Shown here in pieces: positions 1 through 8,696 of a DNA stretch of 64,000 nt (positions within the stretch are counted from its first letter, which is position 1; each line of letters begins with the position of its first letter). Below the pieces are notes generated by a model. It was not told the DNA's origin and ran no database searches. It saw only the letters and a program-made list of their open reading frames with translations. The DNA is taken from contig CBDDFL010000001.1 of NCBI GenBank assembly GCA_965227095.1, positions 1,426,001 through 1,490,000 on the forward strand. Reading direction: 5' to 3'. Position numbers and translations under genes: made by a program. The DNA is from JANQMY01 sp965227095. GTDB taxonomy: Bacteria; Pseudomonadota; Alphaproteobacteria; JANQMY01.

Positions 1-1
1 C

Positions 2-664
2 GCCGATTTGGACGTGGGCATGTTAGGCGCCAACGGTATTGTGGGGGGCGGTCCGCCCCTCGCCGTCGGTGCTGCCATCGCGACGCGCAATCAGGGGAAA
101 GAACGGGTTGCCGTATCCTTTGGCGGCGACGGTTCTGTTAATCAAGGTACCGTATTTGAAGCCATGAATTTGGCGGTGGTCTTGAAAGTGCCGGCGATCT
201 TCGTGGTCGAAAACAATGGCTACAGCGAACACACGGCCTTTGAATATGCGGTGGGCAGTGGCGATATTGCCAAACGGTCCGAAGCCTTCGGGATGCCGGC
301 GATTAAAGCCGACGGGGCGGACTTCTTCTCTGTCTACGACGCGATGAAGGATGTGACCGATCGGGCGCGCCGCGGTGAAGGCCCGGCCACGTTGGAACTT
401 GCCATCTGCCGTTTCTATGGTCACGTGGAAGGCGACCCGCAGAATTATCGCGGACCGGATGAAGTGAAAAACCTCCGCGAGACGATGGATTGCCTCAAGA
501 ATTTCCGCACCCGCGTCAGTGAAGCCAAGCTGTTGGAGCTGGGGCGCCTTGATGACATCGATGAAGAGGTCATGAAGCTGATTGATGAAGCGGTGGACGA
601 AGCGCGGAGCGCGCCGCCGCCCGCAACGGAAACTCTGTATTCTGACGTTTATAACGCGTACTAA
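2..664 (+). CDS. acoA: 2-oxo acid dehydrogenase E1 component, alpha subunit (acetoin dehydrogenase type), 5' partial
   Basis: This is the C-terminal part of a thiamine diphosphate-dependent E1 alpha subunit; the N-terminus lies outside the window and the frame is open from base 2. The ThDP/Mg binding signature is visible as GDGSVNQG with the following ENNGYS. The motif RFYGHVEGDPQNYR near the end resembles AcoA of acetoin dehydrogenase more than classical pyruvate dehydrogenase. With the beta subunit it decarboxylates the 2-oxo substrate (acetoin, or pyruvate as the alternative) and passes the acyl group to the lipoyl arm of E2. The gene for the beta subunit begins 11 bases after its stop, so the two are surely co-transcribed. 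Substrate choice is inferred from motif resemblance only. Confidence 0.88.
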   Translation, partial: ADLDVGMLGANGIVGGGPPLAVGAAIATRNQGKERVAVSFGGDGSVNQGTVFEAMNLAVVLKVPAIFVVENNGYSEHTAFEYAVGSGDIAKRSEAFGMPAIKADGADFFSVYDAMKDVTDRARRGEGPATLELAICRFYGHVEGDPQNYRGPDEVKNLRETMDCLKNFRTRVSEAKLLELGRLDDIDEEVMKLIDEAVDEARSAPPPATETLYSDVYNAY

Positions 665-675
665 GGGGGCTGATC

Positions 676-1686
676 ATGAGTGTAAAATCTTATCGCGACG
701 CGATTAATGAGTGTTTGGTCCAGGAAATGGAACGCGACGAAAGCGTCATCGTTTTGGGCGAAGACGTTGTGGGGGGCTCCGGCTCCGCCGGGGGCAAGGA
801 AGCCATTGGCGGTGTGTTTGGCTTGACCGCGGGTCTGTGGGGCAAGTTCGGCGACAATCGCGTGATGGACACGCCCATTTCGGAATCCGCAATCGTTGGG
901 GCGGCCGCCGGTGCTGCACTGGCGGGCATGCGTCCGGTTGCCGAAATCATGTTCACGGACTTTTTCGGATTGTGCCTGGACCAAATGTATAACCAGGCCG
1001 CCAAGTTCAAATACATGTTCGGCGGTAAGGCGAAAACGCCCATGGTGGTCCGCACAACCATGGGGGCCGGTATGAGTGCCGCGGCCCAGCACAGCCAGAT
1101 CAACTATTCCTGGATCACCAATATTCCCGGCATGAAATGCGCGATCCCGTCAAACCCCTATGATGCCAAAGGCCTGTTGGCCTCTGCCATTCGGGGCGAA
1201 GACCCTGTGGTCTATTGCGAGCATAAGATGCTTTACATGGACCAAGGCGAAGTGCCGGATGAGCCCTATACCATTCCCTTTGGCAAGGGCAACCTGACGC
1301 GTCAGGGCAAAGATGTGACCATTGTGGGCTTTGCGCGCATGGTCAACCTTGCCAATGAGGTGGCCGACAAACTTGCGGGTGAGGGCATCACCTGCGACGT
1401 GATCGATCCGCGCACCACCTCGCCGTTTGATGAAGAACTGGTCCTTGAAAGTGTCGAAGAAACGGGGCGTCTGGTGATTGTGGATGAATCCTCGCCACGT
1501 TGTTCCATGGCAAGCGATGTGGCGGGCTTGGTGTCGAGCCAAGCATTCGAATTCTTGGATGCGCCGATTAAATTGGTGACGCCGCCGCATACCCCAATTC
1601 CATTCGCACCGAACTTGGAATGGACCTATCTTCCGAGTGCAGACAAAATTGAAGCGGCCGTTCGCGAAACCCTGGAGGGGCGCTAA
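676..1686 (+). CDS. acoB: 2-oxo acid dehydrogenase E1 component, beta subunit (acetoin dehydrogenase type)
   Basis: The 336-residue protein has the full length of an E1 beta subunit with a transketolase pyrimidine-binding domain (about residues 1-180) and a transketolase C-terminal domain (about 200-325). Characteristic stretches are VLGEDV near the start, RVMDTPISE, MFTDFFGLCLDQMYNQAAK and VVYCEHK, which match the AcoB/PdhB family, with the MFGGKA segment favouring AcoB. There is no N-terminal lipoyl domain, unlike the PdhB of many alphaproteobacteria. The start ATG at 676 follows a GGGGGCTGATC ribosome site. The stop codon overlaps the next ATG by one base, so it is translationally coupled to E2. 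Confidence 0.9.
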   Translation: MSVKSYRDAINECLVQEMERDESVIVLGEDVVGGSGSAGGKEAIGGVFGLTAGLWGKFGDNRVMDTPISESAIVGAAAGAALAGMRPVAEIMFTDFFGLCLDQMYNQAAKFKYMFGGKAKTPMVVRTTMGAGMSAAAQHSQINYSWITNIPGMKCAIPSNPYDAKGLLASAIRGEDPVVYCEHKMLYMDQGEVPDEPYTIPFGKGNLTRQGKDVTIVGFARMVNLANEVADKLAGEGITCDVIDPRTTSPFDEELVLESVEETGRLVIVDESSPRCSMASDVAGLVSSQAFEFLDAPIKLVTPPHTPIPFAPNLEWTYLPSADKIEAAVRETLEGR

Positions 1687-3155
1687 TGGCCGGAAAAATC
1701 ACGCCCATCGCCATGCCCAAACTGGGGATGGAGATGACCGAGGGGCTCATCACGGAATGGACCAAGAGTGTCGGCGAAATCATCACGGAAGGGGATGAAA
1801 TCGCCGGTATTGAAACCGACAAGCTGAACGTTGAATACGAAGCCCATACCGGTGGTGTGTTGCGGCGTATTTTGGTAGACCCCGGCGGGCCCTATCCGGT
1901 GGGGCAATTGCTGGCGGTGATGGCCGATGCGGATGTAAGCGACGACGACATTGATGCGTTTGTCAGCGACTATCAGCCACCGGAAGAATCTGCGGCGCCT
2001 GCAGCCGCAACGGCACCCGCACCAGCGGCGGCACCTGTTCAACCGGCGGGCTATGCGGCGCCGTCATCGGAACCAGCGCCGGCGCCTAAAGCAAACGGAC
2101 TTGATCGGGCGGCAGTGGAAGCGCAAATTGCAGGGCTTGCCACGGAGATCAGCCCCATTGCGGCGCGTGTCGCGTTGGATGAAGGCGTTGATGTAACCAA
2201 GGCGGCCGCAACCGGTCGGCTGGGCCGCATTTCGTTGGACGATTTGGAAGACGCGGCGGGTCGTCCGTTGGGGCGCAAAGCAACCCGGCTGAACGCATCG
2301 CCGCGCGCGCAACGCTTGGCAAAACAAAAGGGCATTGATCTTAGCGGCGTGCGCGGATCGGGGCCCAATGGCCGCATCTTGGCGGCGGACGTGGAAAATG
2401 CGCCGGTGGCGGCGCCATTGCCCGTGACCGGCATGTCCATGGGGGCGGGCTTTGCTGTTCAAGTGGGGGCCGCGCAGGCCCGTGCGGAACCCACCACCAA
2501 TATGCGTAAATCCATCGCGAAACGCTTGGTGCAATCCAAAACCACGGCGCCGCACATTTATTTGCGCATCGAAGTCAATGCGACAGAGCTTCTGAAAACC
2601 CGCGAAGGGGTGAACAAGCGGCTGGGCGACAAAAAAATCTCGGTCAATGATTTGATTGTCCGGGCGTGCGGCCTGGCGCTTGCGGAAGTGCCCGCGGCGA
2701 ATGTTCAATATGCGGATGATCAGATTTTGTTCTTCGATCAGGCGGATATTGGCGTGGCGGTTGCCTTGCCGGACGGGTTGATATCTCCCATCGTGCGCGG
2801 GGTGGACAAAAAGCCGGTGTTGCAGATCTCTGATGAGATACGAGACCTCGCGGGCAAAGCACGCTCTGGGGGGTTGCGTCCGGAAAACATCGAAGGCGGC
2901 ACGTTCACGGTCACCAATCTGGGCATGTTCGGCATTCAGGATTTCGACGCGGTTATCAATCCGCCACAGGCGGCCATCCTCGCCGTCGGGGCGGTTGAAG
3001 AACGCCCGGCCAATGTGGATGGCATGCTGGATTTGGCGCCCATGATGTCGTTGAGCCTGTCCTGCGATCACCGGGTGATTGATGGGGCCATCGGCGCGCA
3101 GTTCTTGGCGGCGCTAAAAGACCTGCTCGAAAATCCTGTAGCCTTGGTCATGTAG
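1686..3155 (+). CDS. Dihydrolipoamide acyltransferase (E2) with one lipoyl domain and two apparent E3-binding domains
   Basis: E2 core of the complex, 489 residues. An N-terminal lipoyl domain carries the lipoylated lysine in ETDKLNV (about K46). After an Ala/Pro linker (100-135) come two stretches that both look like peripheral subunit-binding domains, about 155-189 (ISPIAARVAL..GRISLDDLE) and 203-238 (ASPRAQRLAK..GRILAADVE). A linker then leads to the catalytic domain, whose active-site motif DHRVIDG is near the end. The catalytic domain moves the acyl group from lipoate to CoA. One binding domain is usual, so the doubling is notable. It overlaps the E1 beta stop by one base and the E3 gene follows after three. 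Confidence 0.93.
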   Translation: MAGKITPIAMPKLGMEMTEGLITEWTKSVGEIITEGDEIAGIETDKLNVEYEAHTGGVLRRILVDPGGPYPVGQLLAVMADADVSDDDIDAFVSDYQPPEESAAPAAATAPAPAAAPVQPAGYAAPSSEPAPAPKANGLDRAAVEAQIAGLATEISPIAARVALDEGVDVTKAAATGRLGRISLDDLEDAAGRPLGRKATRLNASPRAQRLAKQKGIDLSGVRGSGPNGRILAADVENAPVAAPLPVTGMSMGAGFAVQVGAAQARAEPTTNMRKSIAKRLVQSKTTAPHIYLRIEVNATELLKTREGVNKRLGDKKISVNDLIVRACGLALAEVPAANVQYADDQILFFDQADIGVAVALPDGLISPIVRGVDKKPVLQISDEIRDLAGKARSGGLRPENIEGGTFTVTNLGMFGIQDFDAVINPPQAAILAVGAVEERPANVDGMLDLAPMMSLSLSCDHRVIDGAIGAQFLAALKDLLENPVALVM

Positions 3156-3158
3156 CTC

Positions 3159-4547
3159 ATGGCGGACGCACAATTCGATATTGCCATTGTCGGCGGCGGA
3201 CCCGGCGGCTATGTGGCCGCCATTCGGGCCGCCCAACTCGGGTTTGAAACCGTTGTTATTGAGCGGGAACATCTGGGCGGCATTTGCCTGAATTGGGGGT
3301 GCATTCCTACAAAGGCGTTGTTGCGCTCGTCTGAAGTGGCGCATCTGATCGCGGATCTTCCGAAATCCGGGTTTGAAGGGCCGGGGGCGCGGCCTGTTTT
3401 GCCCAATGTTGTGCAGCGCAGCCGAGAGGTGGCGGCGCAGTTATCCCGCGGCATTGGATCCTTGATGAAGAAACACAAGGTGACGGTGATCAACGGCGCC
3501 GCGAAGTTGGTCGAGCCCGGCGTGTTGGCGGTGGACGGACACGACAACGTCACGGCCACCCACATCATCCTGGCGACCGGCGCACGGGCGAAAGTATTGC
3601 CCCACCTAAAGGTGGAGGATCCACGGGTGTGGACCTATCGTGAGGCGATGCTGCCGGATCAAATCCCGGACCGCTTATTGGTGGTGGGCTCCGGCGCCAT
3701 CGGCATGGAATTCGCCAGCTTCTTTGCGGATATGGGGTCGGACGTGACCGTGGTGGAAGCGCTTGACCGCATTCTGCCCAACGAAGACAAAGACATTTCC
3801 AAGGAAGCCTTGAAGCAGTTCAAGCGCCAGGGGCTGACCGTTCACACCAAAGCGACGGTGGAAGAAATCGTTCCCCGTACCGACTTTGTGCGCGCCACCA
3901 TCCAAACGAAGAAGGGCGAGTTGCGTGAGCGTTTTGATCGGGTAATTTTGGCCATCGGCATTGACGGCAATGTGGATGGCTTGGGGCTGGAAGAATTGGG
4001 CGTGGCTACCACAAAGGGTCATATCGATGTGGATGAATGGGGGGCGACCAATGTGCCAAGGCTCTATGCCATTGGCGATGTGGCCGGGGCGCCCTGGCTC
4101 GCCCATAAGGCCAGTCACGAAGCGGTCGTCTGTGTGGAGAAGATCGCCGGTGAAGCGGATGTTCACCCCATCAACAAAGCGCTTGTGCCGTCTTGCACCT
4201 ATTGCCGGCCGCAGATCGCCAGCGTGGGGCTGACGGAAGCTGCCGCGAAAAAAGAAGTGGGCGCGGTGGCCGTCGGCAAGTTTCCGTTTTCCGCCAATGG
4301 CAAGGCCTTGGCCCTGGGGGAAGCGACCGGCTTTGTCAAAACCGTGTTCGACAAATCAACGGGCCGATTGCTAGGCGCCCATATGATCGGCCCGGAAGTG
4401 ACAGAACTGATCCAAGGGTTCGCCATCGCCTGTCAGATGAAGGCGACCAAGGCGGATCTCGCCAGTGTGATCTTCCCGCACCCGACCTTGTCGGAAGCCA
4501 TGCATGAAGCGACGCTTGACGCCTTCGGGGAAGTTATTCACGTTTGA
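3159..4547 (+). CDS. lpdA: Dihydrolipoamide dehydrogenase (E3)
   Basis: A 462-residue flavoprotein that reoxidises the dihydrolipoyl group of E2 with NAD+. The FAD-binding GGGPGG lies at about 12-17, and the redox-active disulfide at C43 and C48 in CLNWGC. The NAD-binding GSGAIGME is near 178. The second FAD motif is in the ...LYAIGDVAG segment, and the C-terminal dimerisation domain ends with HPTLSEAMHEA, which holds the catalytic His-Glu pair. Length and order fit the family exactly. It is the last gene of the four-gene operon. Downstream lies a block of repeats, so the operon probably ends here. Confidence 0.95.
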   Translation: MADAQFDIAIVGGGPGGYVAAIRAAQLGFETVVIEREHLGGICLNWGCIPTKALLRSSEVAHLIADLPKSGFEGPGARPVLPNVVQRSREVAAQLSRGIGSLMKKHKVTVINGAAKLVEPGVLAVDGHDNVTATHIILATGARAKVLPHLKVEDPRVWTYREAMLPDQIPDRLLVVGSGAIGMEFASFFADMGSDVTVVEALDRILPNEDKDISKEALKQFKRQGLTVHTKATVEEIVPRTDFVRATIQTKKGELRERFDRVILAIGIDGNVDGLGLEELGVATTKGHIDVDEWGATNVPRLYAIGDVAGAPWLAHKASHEAVVCVEKIAGEADVHPINKALVPSCTYCRPQIASVGLTEAAAKKEVGAVAVGKFPFSANGKALALGEATGFVKTVFDKSTGRLLGAHMIGPEVTELIQGFAIACQMKATKADLASVIFPHPTLSEAMHEATLDAFGEVIHV

Positions 4548-4560
4548 ATTTTGGGCGTTA

Positions 4561-4677
4561 TCCCTCTTGCGCTCATCCCGGTCGCGCGATTTGCGCGAAC
4601 CGGGATCTCATCAGGCTGCCAACCAGAGTCCCGCTTTCGCGGGAATGAGCGGAATACTGGATGGCCCTGAAGAACGC
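4561..4677 (+). repeat. Palindromic intergenic repeat, copy 1
   Basis: About 117 bases that recur at 7341-7454 in the same orientation. The element contains two stem-loops: an outer ATCCCGGT/ACCGGGAT pair around a GC-rich inner stem, then TCCCGC-TTTC-GCGGGA. Copy 2 keeps both stems with paired changes in each arm, which argues that the fold matters. The second stem resembles the widespread proteobacterial REP-like repeats of the form ATTCCCGC..GCGGGAAT. Confidence 0.8.
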
Positions 4678-4736
4678 TATATTCAATTGCCCTGCATCAA
4701 GGGGAAGGGATGACAGTGTCTTACCTCAGAGGTATT

Positions 4737-4812
4737 CCCCTCCCTTGATGGGAGGGGATAGGGGAGGGTGAAAAAAGTCTTCCCGGTTTCGAGTGAAACT
4801 CGAAGACTGGGA
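4737..4812. repeat. Further inverted repeats upstream of the dehydrogenase gene
   Basis: A perfect hairpin CCCCTCCC-TTGAT-GGGAGGGG (4737-4757) is followed by a second stem with TTCGAGT/ACTCGAA arms (about 4791-4807). Both look like short interspersed repeats; the first type is common between genes in alphaproteobacteria. They fill the space up to the next start codon and could act as transcription barriers. No promoter is obvious among them. Confidence 0.55.
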
Positions 4813-4824
4813 TGACAGCGGAGT

Positions 4825-7284
4825 ATGAGATTGCCTGGTTCGAATAAAACTCTCCCCAATGAAGCCTCCGCCGTGATCATCGGCGGAGGGGTGATCGGCT
4901 GTTCTGTGGCCTATCACCTGTCCCAGCTCGGTTGGAAAGACGTGGTGCTGCTGGAACGCAAGCAGCTTACCTGCGGCACCACCTGGCATGCGGCCGGGTT
5001 GATCGGTCAATTGCGCGCAACAATGAACATGACCAAGCTTGCGCAATACTCCGCGCAGCTTTACGCCACGTTGGAACAAGAAACCGACCTGGCCACCGGC
5101 TACAAACAGACCGGGTCTGTGGCCATCGCCCTTACGCAAGAACGCATGGTGGAATTTAAACGCGATGCGGCGCGGGCTACCTTGTCGGATCTGGACGTAC
5201 GGGTGTTGACGCCGGAACAGTGTTTGGCGCACCACCCGGAAATGAGCTTGGAAGGCGTCACCGGCGGCTTGTTTATTCCCGGTGACGGCCAGGCCGACCC
5301 CACCAATGTTGCCCTGGCGCTGGCGCGGGGGGCACGTAACCGCGGCGTTCTGATTTTTGAAGACACCCCTGTTACCGCGATCCATAAAACGGCGGGTGTG
5401 ATCAACGGTGTCTCCACGCCCACGGGTGACATTGCAACGCCCATCGTCATCAATTGCGGGGGCTTGTGGGGACGTGACATTGGGGTGATGGCGGGGGTCG
5501 ATGTACCGCTTCAGGCCTGCGAGCATTTCTATGCGGTGACGGAACCGATGGAAGGGCTGCCGCGCGGCCTGCCCACCTTGCGCATCCCGGATGCACAAAT
5601 TTATGTGAAAGAAGACGCGGGCAAACTGTTGATCGGGTCGTTTGAGCTGACGGCCAAGCCCTGGGCACCCGATCCCATCCCGCCGGATTTCGCGTTTGAT
5701 GAATTGCCACCGGACATGGACCATTTTCTGCCTCTGCTGGAAAACGCCATTGGCCGTGTGCCGCGTTTGGCGGAGGCGGGCATTCGCACTTTCTTCAATG
5801 GGCCCGAAAGTTTTACGCCGGACGATCGCTATTTGTTGGGGGAAGCGCCGGACGTATCAGGCTTTTATGTGGCCTGTGGCTTTAACTCTGTGGGCATTCA
5901 ATCGGCGGGCGGCGCGGGAAAGGCCTTGGCGCAGTGGATCGATGGGGGCGAGCCGCCCTTTGACCTTTGGGACGTGGACATCCGCCGCATGATGCCGGAG
6001 CAAAACGAGAAAGCCTATTTGGTGTCGCGGTCTGCCGAGACATTAGGCCTGTTGTATACGGATCATTTTCCCTACCGCCAGTTTGCAACCGCACGGGATG
6101 TGATCCGCTCTCCCCTGCATGATGTGCTTGCGCGGGAAGGCGCCTGTTTTGGCGAAGTGGCGTGTTGGGAACGGCCTAACTGGTATGCCCCCGATGGGGT
6201 AACGCCCGCCTACCGCTACAGTTGGGGGCGGCAGAATTGGTTCGACCACGCGCGGGCTGAACATATGGCGGTGCGCGAAAATGTGGGCCTGTTCGACCTG
6301 TCGAGCTTCGCCAAGTTTCGCGTCACGGGGGCGGATGCGTGCCGCGTCCTTCAGCACCTCAGCGCGAATGATGTGGATGTGCCCAACGGCAAGATCGTCT
6401 ACACCCAATGGCTCAATGAACGCGGTGGCATTGAAGCGGATTTGACGCTCACGCGGCTGGCTGCCGATGACTATATGATTGTCACAAGCCCCGCGGCGCG
6501 CATTCGCGATTGGAGTTGGTTGAACAAGCACGTTCCGGTTGGGACGGATTGCCATGTGGAAGACGTCAGCCGCCAAGAAGCCGTCATCGCGGTGATGGGG
6601 CCGGCCTCGCGCGCCTTCCTGCAAAGCCTGACAGCGGATGATCTGTCTCATGACGCCTTTCCCTTTGCCACGGCGCGGGCATTTCGCCTTTCAGATATTC
6701 CCCTGCGCGCCCACCGCATCACTTATGTGGGGGAATTGGGATGGGAACTGTATGTGGCGGCGGATCAAGCACCAGCCTTGCTGTCGCGGATGTTGGACGA
6801 GGGGCGCCGCGTCGATCTGAAACTCTGTGGCATGCACGCGCTCGAATCGTGCCGCGTTGAAAAAGCCTATCGCCATTTCGGTCATGACGTGACCGATGAA
6901 GACCATGTGTTGGAAGCGGGCCTTGGATTCGCCGTGAAAACCAAGAAGGGCCCCTTCATTGGGCGCGATGCGGTGATGCGCTTGAAAGAAGAAGGACCAA
7001 AGCGACGTCTATTGGCGTTCAAACTGATGGATCCGGAACCACTGATCTACGGTCATGAGCCGATCCTGTGCAACGGTGAAATTGTCGGGCACACCACATC
7101 CGGCGCCTACGGACATTTTGTGGGGGCAGCCGTCGGCCTGGGATATGTGGATCGACCGGCGGGTACGAGCTTGACGGACCTTGCGGCGCGGTCCTATGCG
7201 ATCAATGTGTCGGGCGACATGGTGAAGGCCGCCGCCTCTGTTCAGTCTTTCTATGATGCCAAGGATGAACGGGTTAGATGTTAA
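4825..7284 (+). CDS. Dimethylglycine/sarcosine dehydrogenase-like FAD oxidoreductase with GcvT domains
   Basis: An 819-residue fusion. The N-terminal half is a DAO-type FAD oxidoreductase with the nucleotide motif GGGVIG (20-25) and GTTWHAAGL, whose histidine (about 55) is the covalent FAD site in the dimethylglycine dehydrogenase family. The middle has the FAO_M region. The C-terminal half is a GcvT-like tetrahydrofolate-binding fold with its beta-barrel end. Such enzymes oxidatively demethylate N-methylated glycines and hand the one-carbon unit to folate. The true substrate cannot be read from the sequence. The ATG sits right at the edge of the repeat block and no in-frame start follows soon. 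The gene is flanked by two copies of the same repeat. Confidence 0.85.
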   Translation: MRLPGSNKTLPNEASAVIIGGGVIGCSVAYHLSQLGWKDVVLLERKQLTCGTTWHAAGLIGQLRATMNMTKLAQYSAQLYATLEQETDLATGYKQTGSVAIALTQERMVEFKRDAARATLSDLDVRVLTPEQCLAHHPEMSLEGVTGGLFIPGDGQADPTNVALALARGARNRGVLIFEDTPVTAIHKTAGVINGVSTPTGDIATPIVINCGGLWGRDIGVMAGVDVPLQACEHFYAVTEPMEGLPRGLPTLRIPDAQIYVKEDAGKLLIGSFELTAKPWAPDPIPPDFAFDELPPDMDHFLPLLENAIGRVPRLAEAGIRTFFNGPESFTPDDRYLLGEAPDVSGFYVACGFNSVGIQSAGGAGKALAQWIDGGEPPFDLWDVDIRRMMPEQNEKAYLVSRSAETLGLLYTDHFPYRQFATARDVIRSPLHDVLAREGACFGEVACWERPNWYAPDGVTPAYRYSWGRQNWFDHARAEHMAVRENVGLFDLSSFAKFRVTGADACRVLQHLSANDVDVPNGKIVYTQWLNERGGIEADLTLTRLAADDYMIVTSPAARIRDWSWLNKHVPVGTDCHVEDVSRQEAVIAVMGPASRAFLQSLTADDLSHDAFPFATARAFRLSDIPLRAHRITYVGELGWELYVAADQAPALLSRMLDEGRRVDLKLCGMHALESCRVEKAYRHFGHDVTDEDHVLEAGLGFAVKTKKGPFIGRDAVMRLKEEGPKRRLLAFKLMDPEPLIYGHEPILCNGEIVGHTTSGAYGHFVGAAVGLGYVDRPAGTSLTDLAARSYAINVSGDMVKAAASVQSFYDAKDERVRC

Positions 7285-7340
7285 GTCACACGAACCCGTT
7301 CTTCTCCCAAGGATGCGCGGAAATCGCATAGGGCGAGTCA

Positions 7341-7454
7341 TCCCTCTTGCGCTCATCCCGGTCGCCTTTTGGCGAACCGGGATCTCGGGGGAACATCTTA
7401 AGATTCCTGCTTTCGCAGGAATGAGCGGAAGACGGATGGACTCTTGAAGAACGC
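7341..7454 (+). repeat. Palindromic intergenic repeat, copy 2
   Basis: Second copy of the 4561-4677 element in direct orientation. The first stem is ATCCCGGTCGCC-TTTT-GGCGAACCGGGAT and the second TTCCTGC-TTTC-GCAGGAA. Relative to copy 1 the second stem shows a C-to-T change matched by G-to-A on the other arm. The two copies enclose the dehydrogenase gene. Confidence 0.8.
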
Positions 7455-7493
7455 CACAGGCGAATTCGCTGCGCCTGGATGGGGGTTAAAGGC

Positions 7494-7913
7494 TCAACCG
7501 GGCATTTTGTCGAAGGCGGTGGTGCCGTCGACCTGCTGCCACCAGGGCACTTGGGACGCGCAGAACACTTCGAAGGTGGGCGCGAAGTCCGCAAACTGGT
7601 CGGCGGATGCCAGCCGTAAAGAAATAAAGCCCGGTTGTCCCACCGGCGGTTCACCGGTGAGGTGCGTGCCACAGGTGCCGCAAAACATGAGGCGCCTAAT
7701 ATTGCCGCTGTCCGCCGTTTTCTCGAAATAGGTTGGTGTGCCTTTGGTCAGATGAAACTTGTCCGGCGCCACCATGGCGGCAACGCGAAAGGCGGACCCG
7801 CCGAGAATTTGACAATCCCGGCAATGGCACAGGCCCATGCTGTTCTCATCCACCTCTGCTTCATACGCCAAGGCGCCGCACAAGCACCCGCCGGTGATTT
7901 TTTTGAAGGTCAT
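7494..7913 (-). CDS. GFA / CENP-V family protein
   Basis: A 139-residue zinc protein of the glutathione-dependent formaldehyde-activating (GFA) family. The zinc ligands are visible as GGCLCGAL (C10, C12), CHCRDCQ (C29, C31, C34) and a later CGTCG pair. Some members bind S-hydroxymethylglutathione, but most have no proven activity, so only the fold is claimed. It is the last of three genes read leftward with the GST-like and luciferase-like genes, eight bases after the former, suggesting a shared role in handling small electrophiles. The ribosome site AGGGGCGG precedes the start. Confidence 0.85.
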   Translation of the reverse strand: MTFKKITGGCLCGALAYEAEVDENSMGLCHCRDCQILGGSAFRVAAMVAPDKFHLTKGTPTYFEKTADSGNIRRLMFCGTCGTHLTGEPPVGQPGFISLRLASADQFADFAPTFEVFCASQVPWWQQVDGTTAFDKMPG

Positions 7914-7921
7914 GGCCGCCC

Positions 7922-8686
7922 CTAAAAGTCCATCGGCAGACCTAAGTACTCTGCATACATCATGTCGCGATGTTCAACGAGAATGGGGTCGATTGCTTTT
8001 TCAACCACATCGTTGTCGGGTTCGTATAGTTGCCGCAGAAACCCGGCCATCGCACATTGCTCGTCCGGCAAGGGCCGCACCAAAGCACAAAAGCACGCCC
8101 AATAGACATCAAGGGCCGAGAGGCCATCTCCGATAAAAAATTTACTGCCGCGCGCTTTTTGGTCGTGAAGCTGGGTTGCTAACAGGCGCAAAGTCTGTGC
8201 GGCTTTCTCGGGGGCCGTGGCGCCTTCATCCGCGTTGTAACCATAATCGTCTGCCATGATTTTGAACCCTTCATTGGGTTCGCCATCCACGGCGGTGTTA
8301 TGGATCATCATCAAGCGGCGTTGCCACGCAAAGCCACGTTCACTGCAAATTTCAGTTGCCAGATTGAACATAAGCGCACGTTCGGTTGGATCTTCCGGCA
8401 CCAAACGAGGATCAGGGGCAATGCGTTCCGCCAGAGCCAGAATGTCCGTCCACTTTTCAACCGGCTGTTCATCATTGTACACCGCAACCGGTGCGTTTCG
8501 GATGCCGGTCCAGGCCACCAGATCCTCGTTCGGGGCGCCGCCCACCTGACCCACCGGCACGTAGTCGATGCCTTTCAAATGAAAGATGCCTTTTGCGGAT
8601 TCGCTCCACGGGCCGGGTGCACCCATGGTCAGAGCCAGACGCATGCCGGGCATATCCTGCGCGATTTTCGGTTCCACGTAGTCCAT
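7922..8686 (-). CDS. Glutathione S-transferase-like protein
   Basis: A 254-residue protein with a thioredoxin-like N-terminal half (about 15-85) and an all-helical C-terminal half containing FFIGDGLSALDVYWACF, the helix-capping Asp region typical of the GST C-terminal domain. The N-terminal sequence is unusual for a GST: the segment around PWSESAKGIFHLKGIDYVPV replaces the usual catalytic Ser/Tyr/Cys context, so catalysis is uncertain. The start at 8686 has a GAGG ribosome site that overlaps the stop of the upstream luciferase-like gene, giving a tight operon. Confidence 0.7.
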   Translation of the reverse strand: MDYVEPKIAQDMPGMRLALTMGAPGPWSESAKGIFHLKGIDYVPVGQVGGAPNEDLVAWTGIRNAPVAVYNDEQPVEKWTDILALAERIAPDPRLVPEDPTERALMFNLATEICSERGFAWQRRLMMIHNTAVDGEPNEGFKIMADDYGYNADEGATAPEKAAQTLRLLATQLHDQKARGSKFFIGDGLSALDVYWACFCALVRPLPDEQCAMAGFLRQLYEPDNDVVEKAIDPILVEHRDMMYAEYLGLPMDF

Positions 8687-8696
8687 GGATGCAACC

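Noticed and set aside
2064..3071. 335-codon open frame on the minus strand
   Set aside because: Antisense to the E2 gene; the translated product is Arg/His-rich low-complexity sequence with no family pattern.
4726..5724. 332-codon open frame on the minus strand
   Set aside because: Antisense to the dimethylglycine dehydrogenase-like gene and reaching into the repeat block; no ribosome site or motif.
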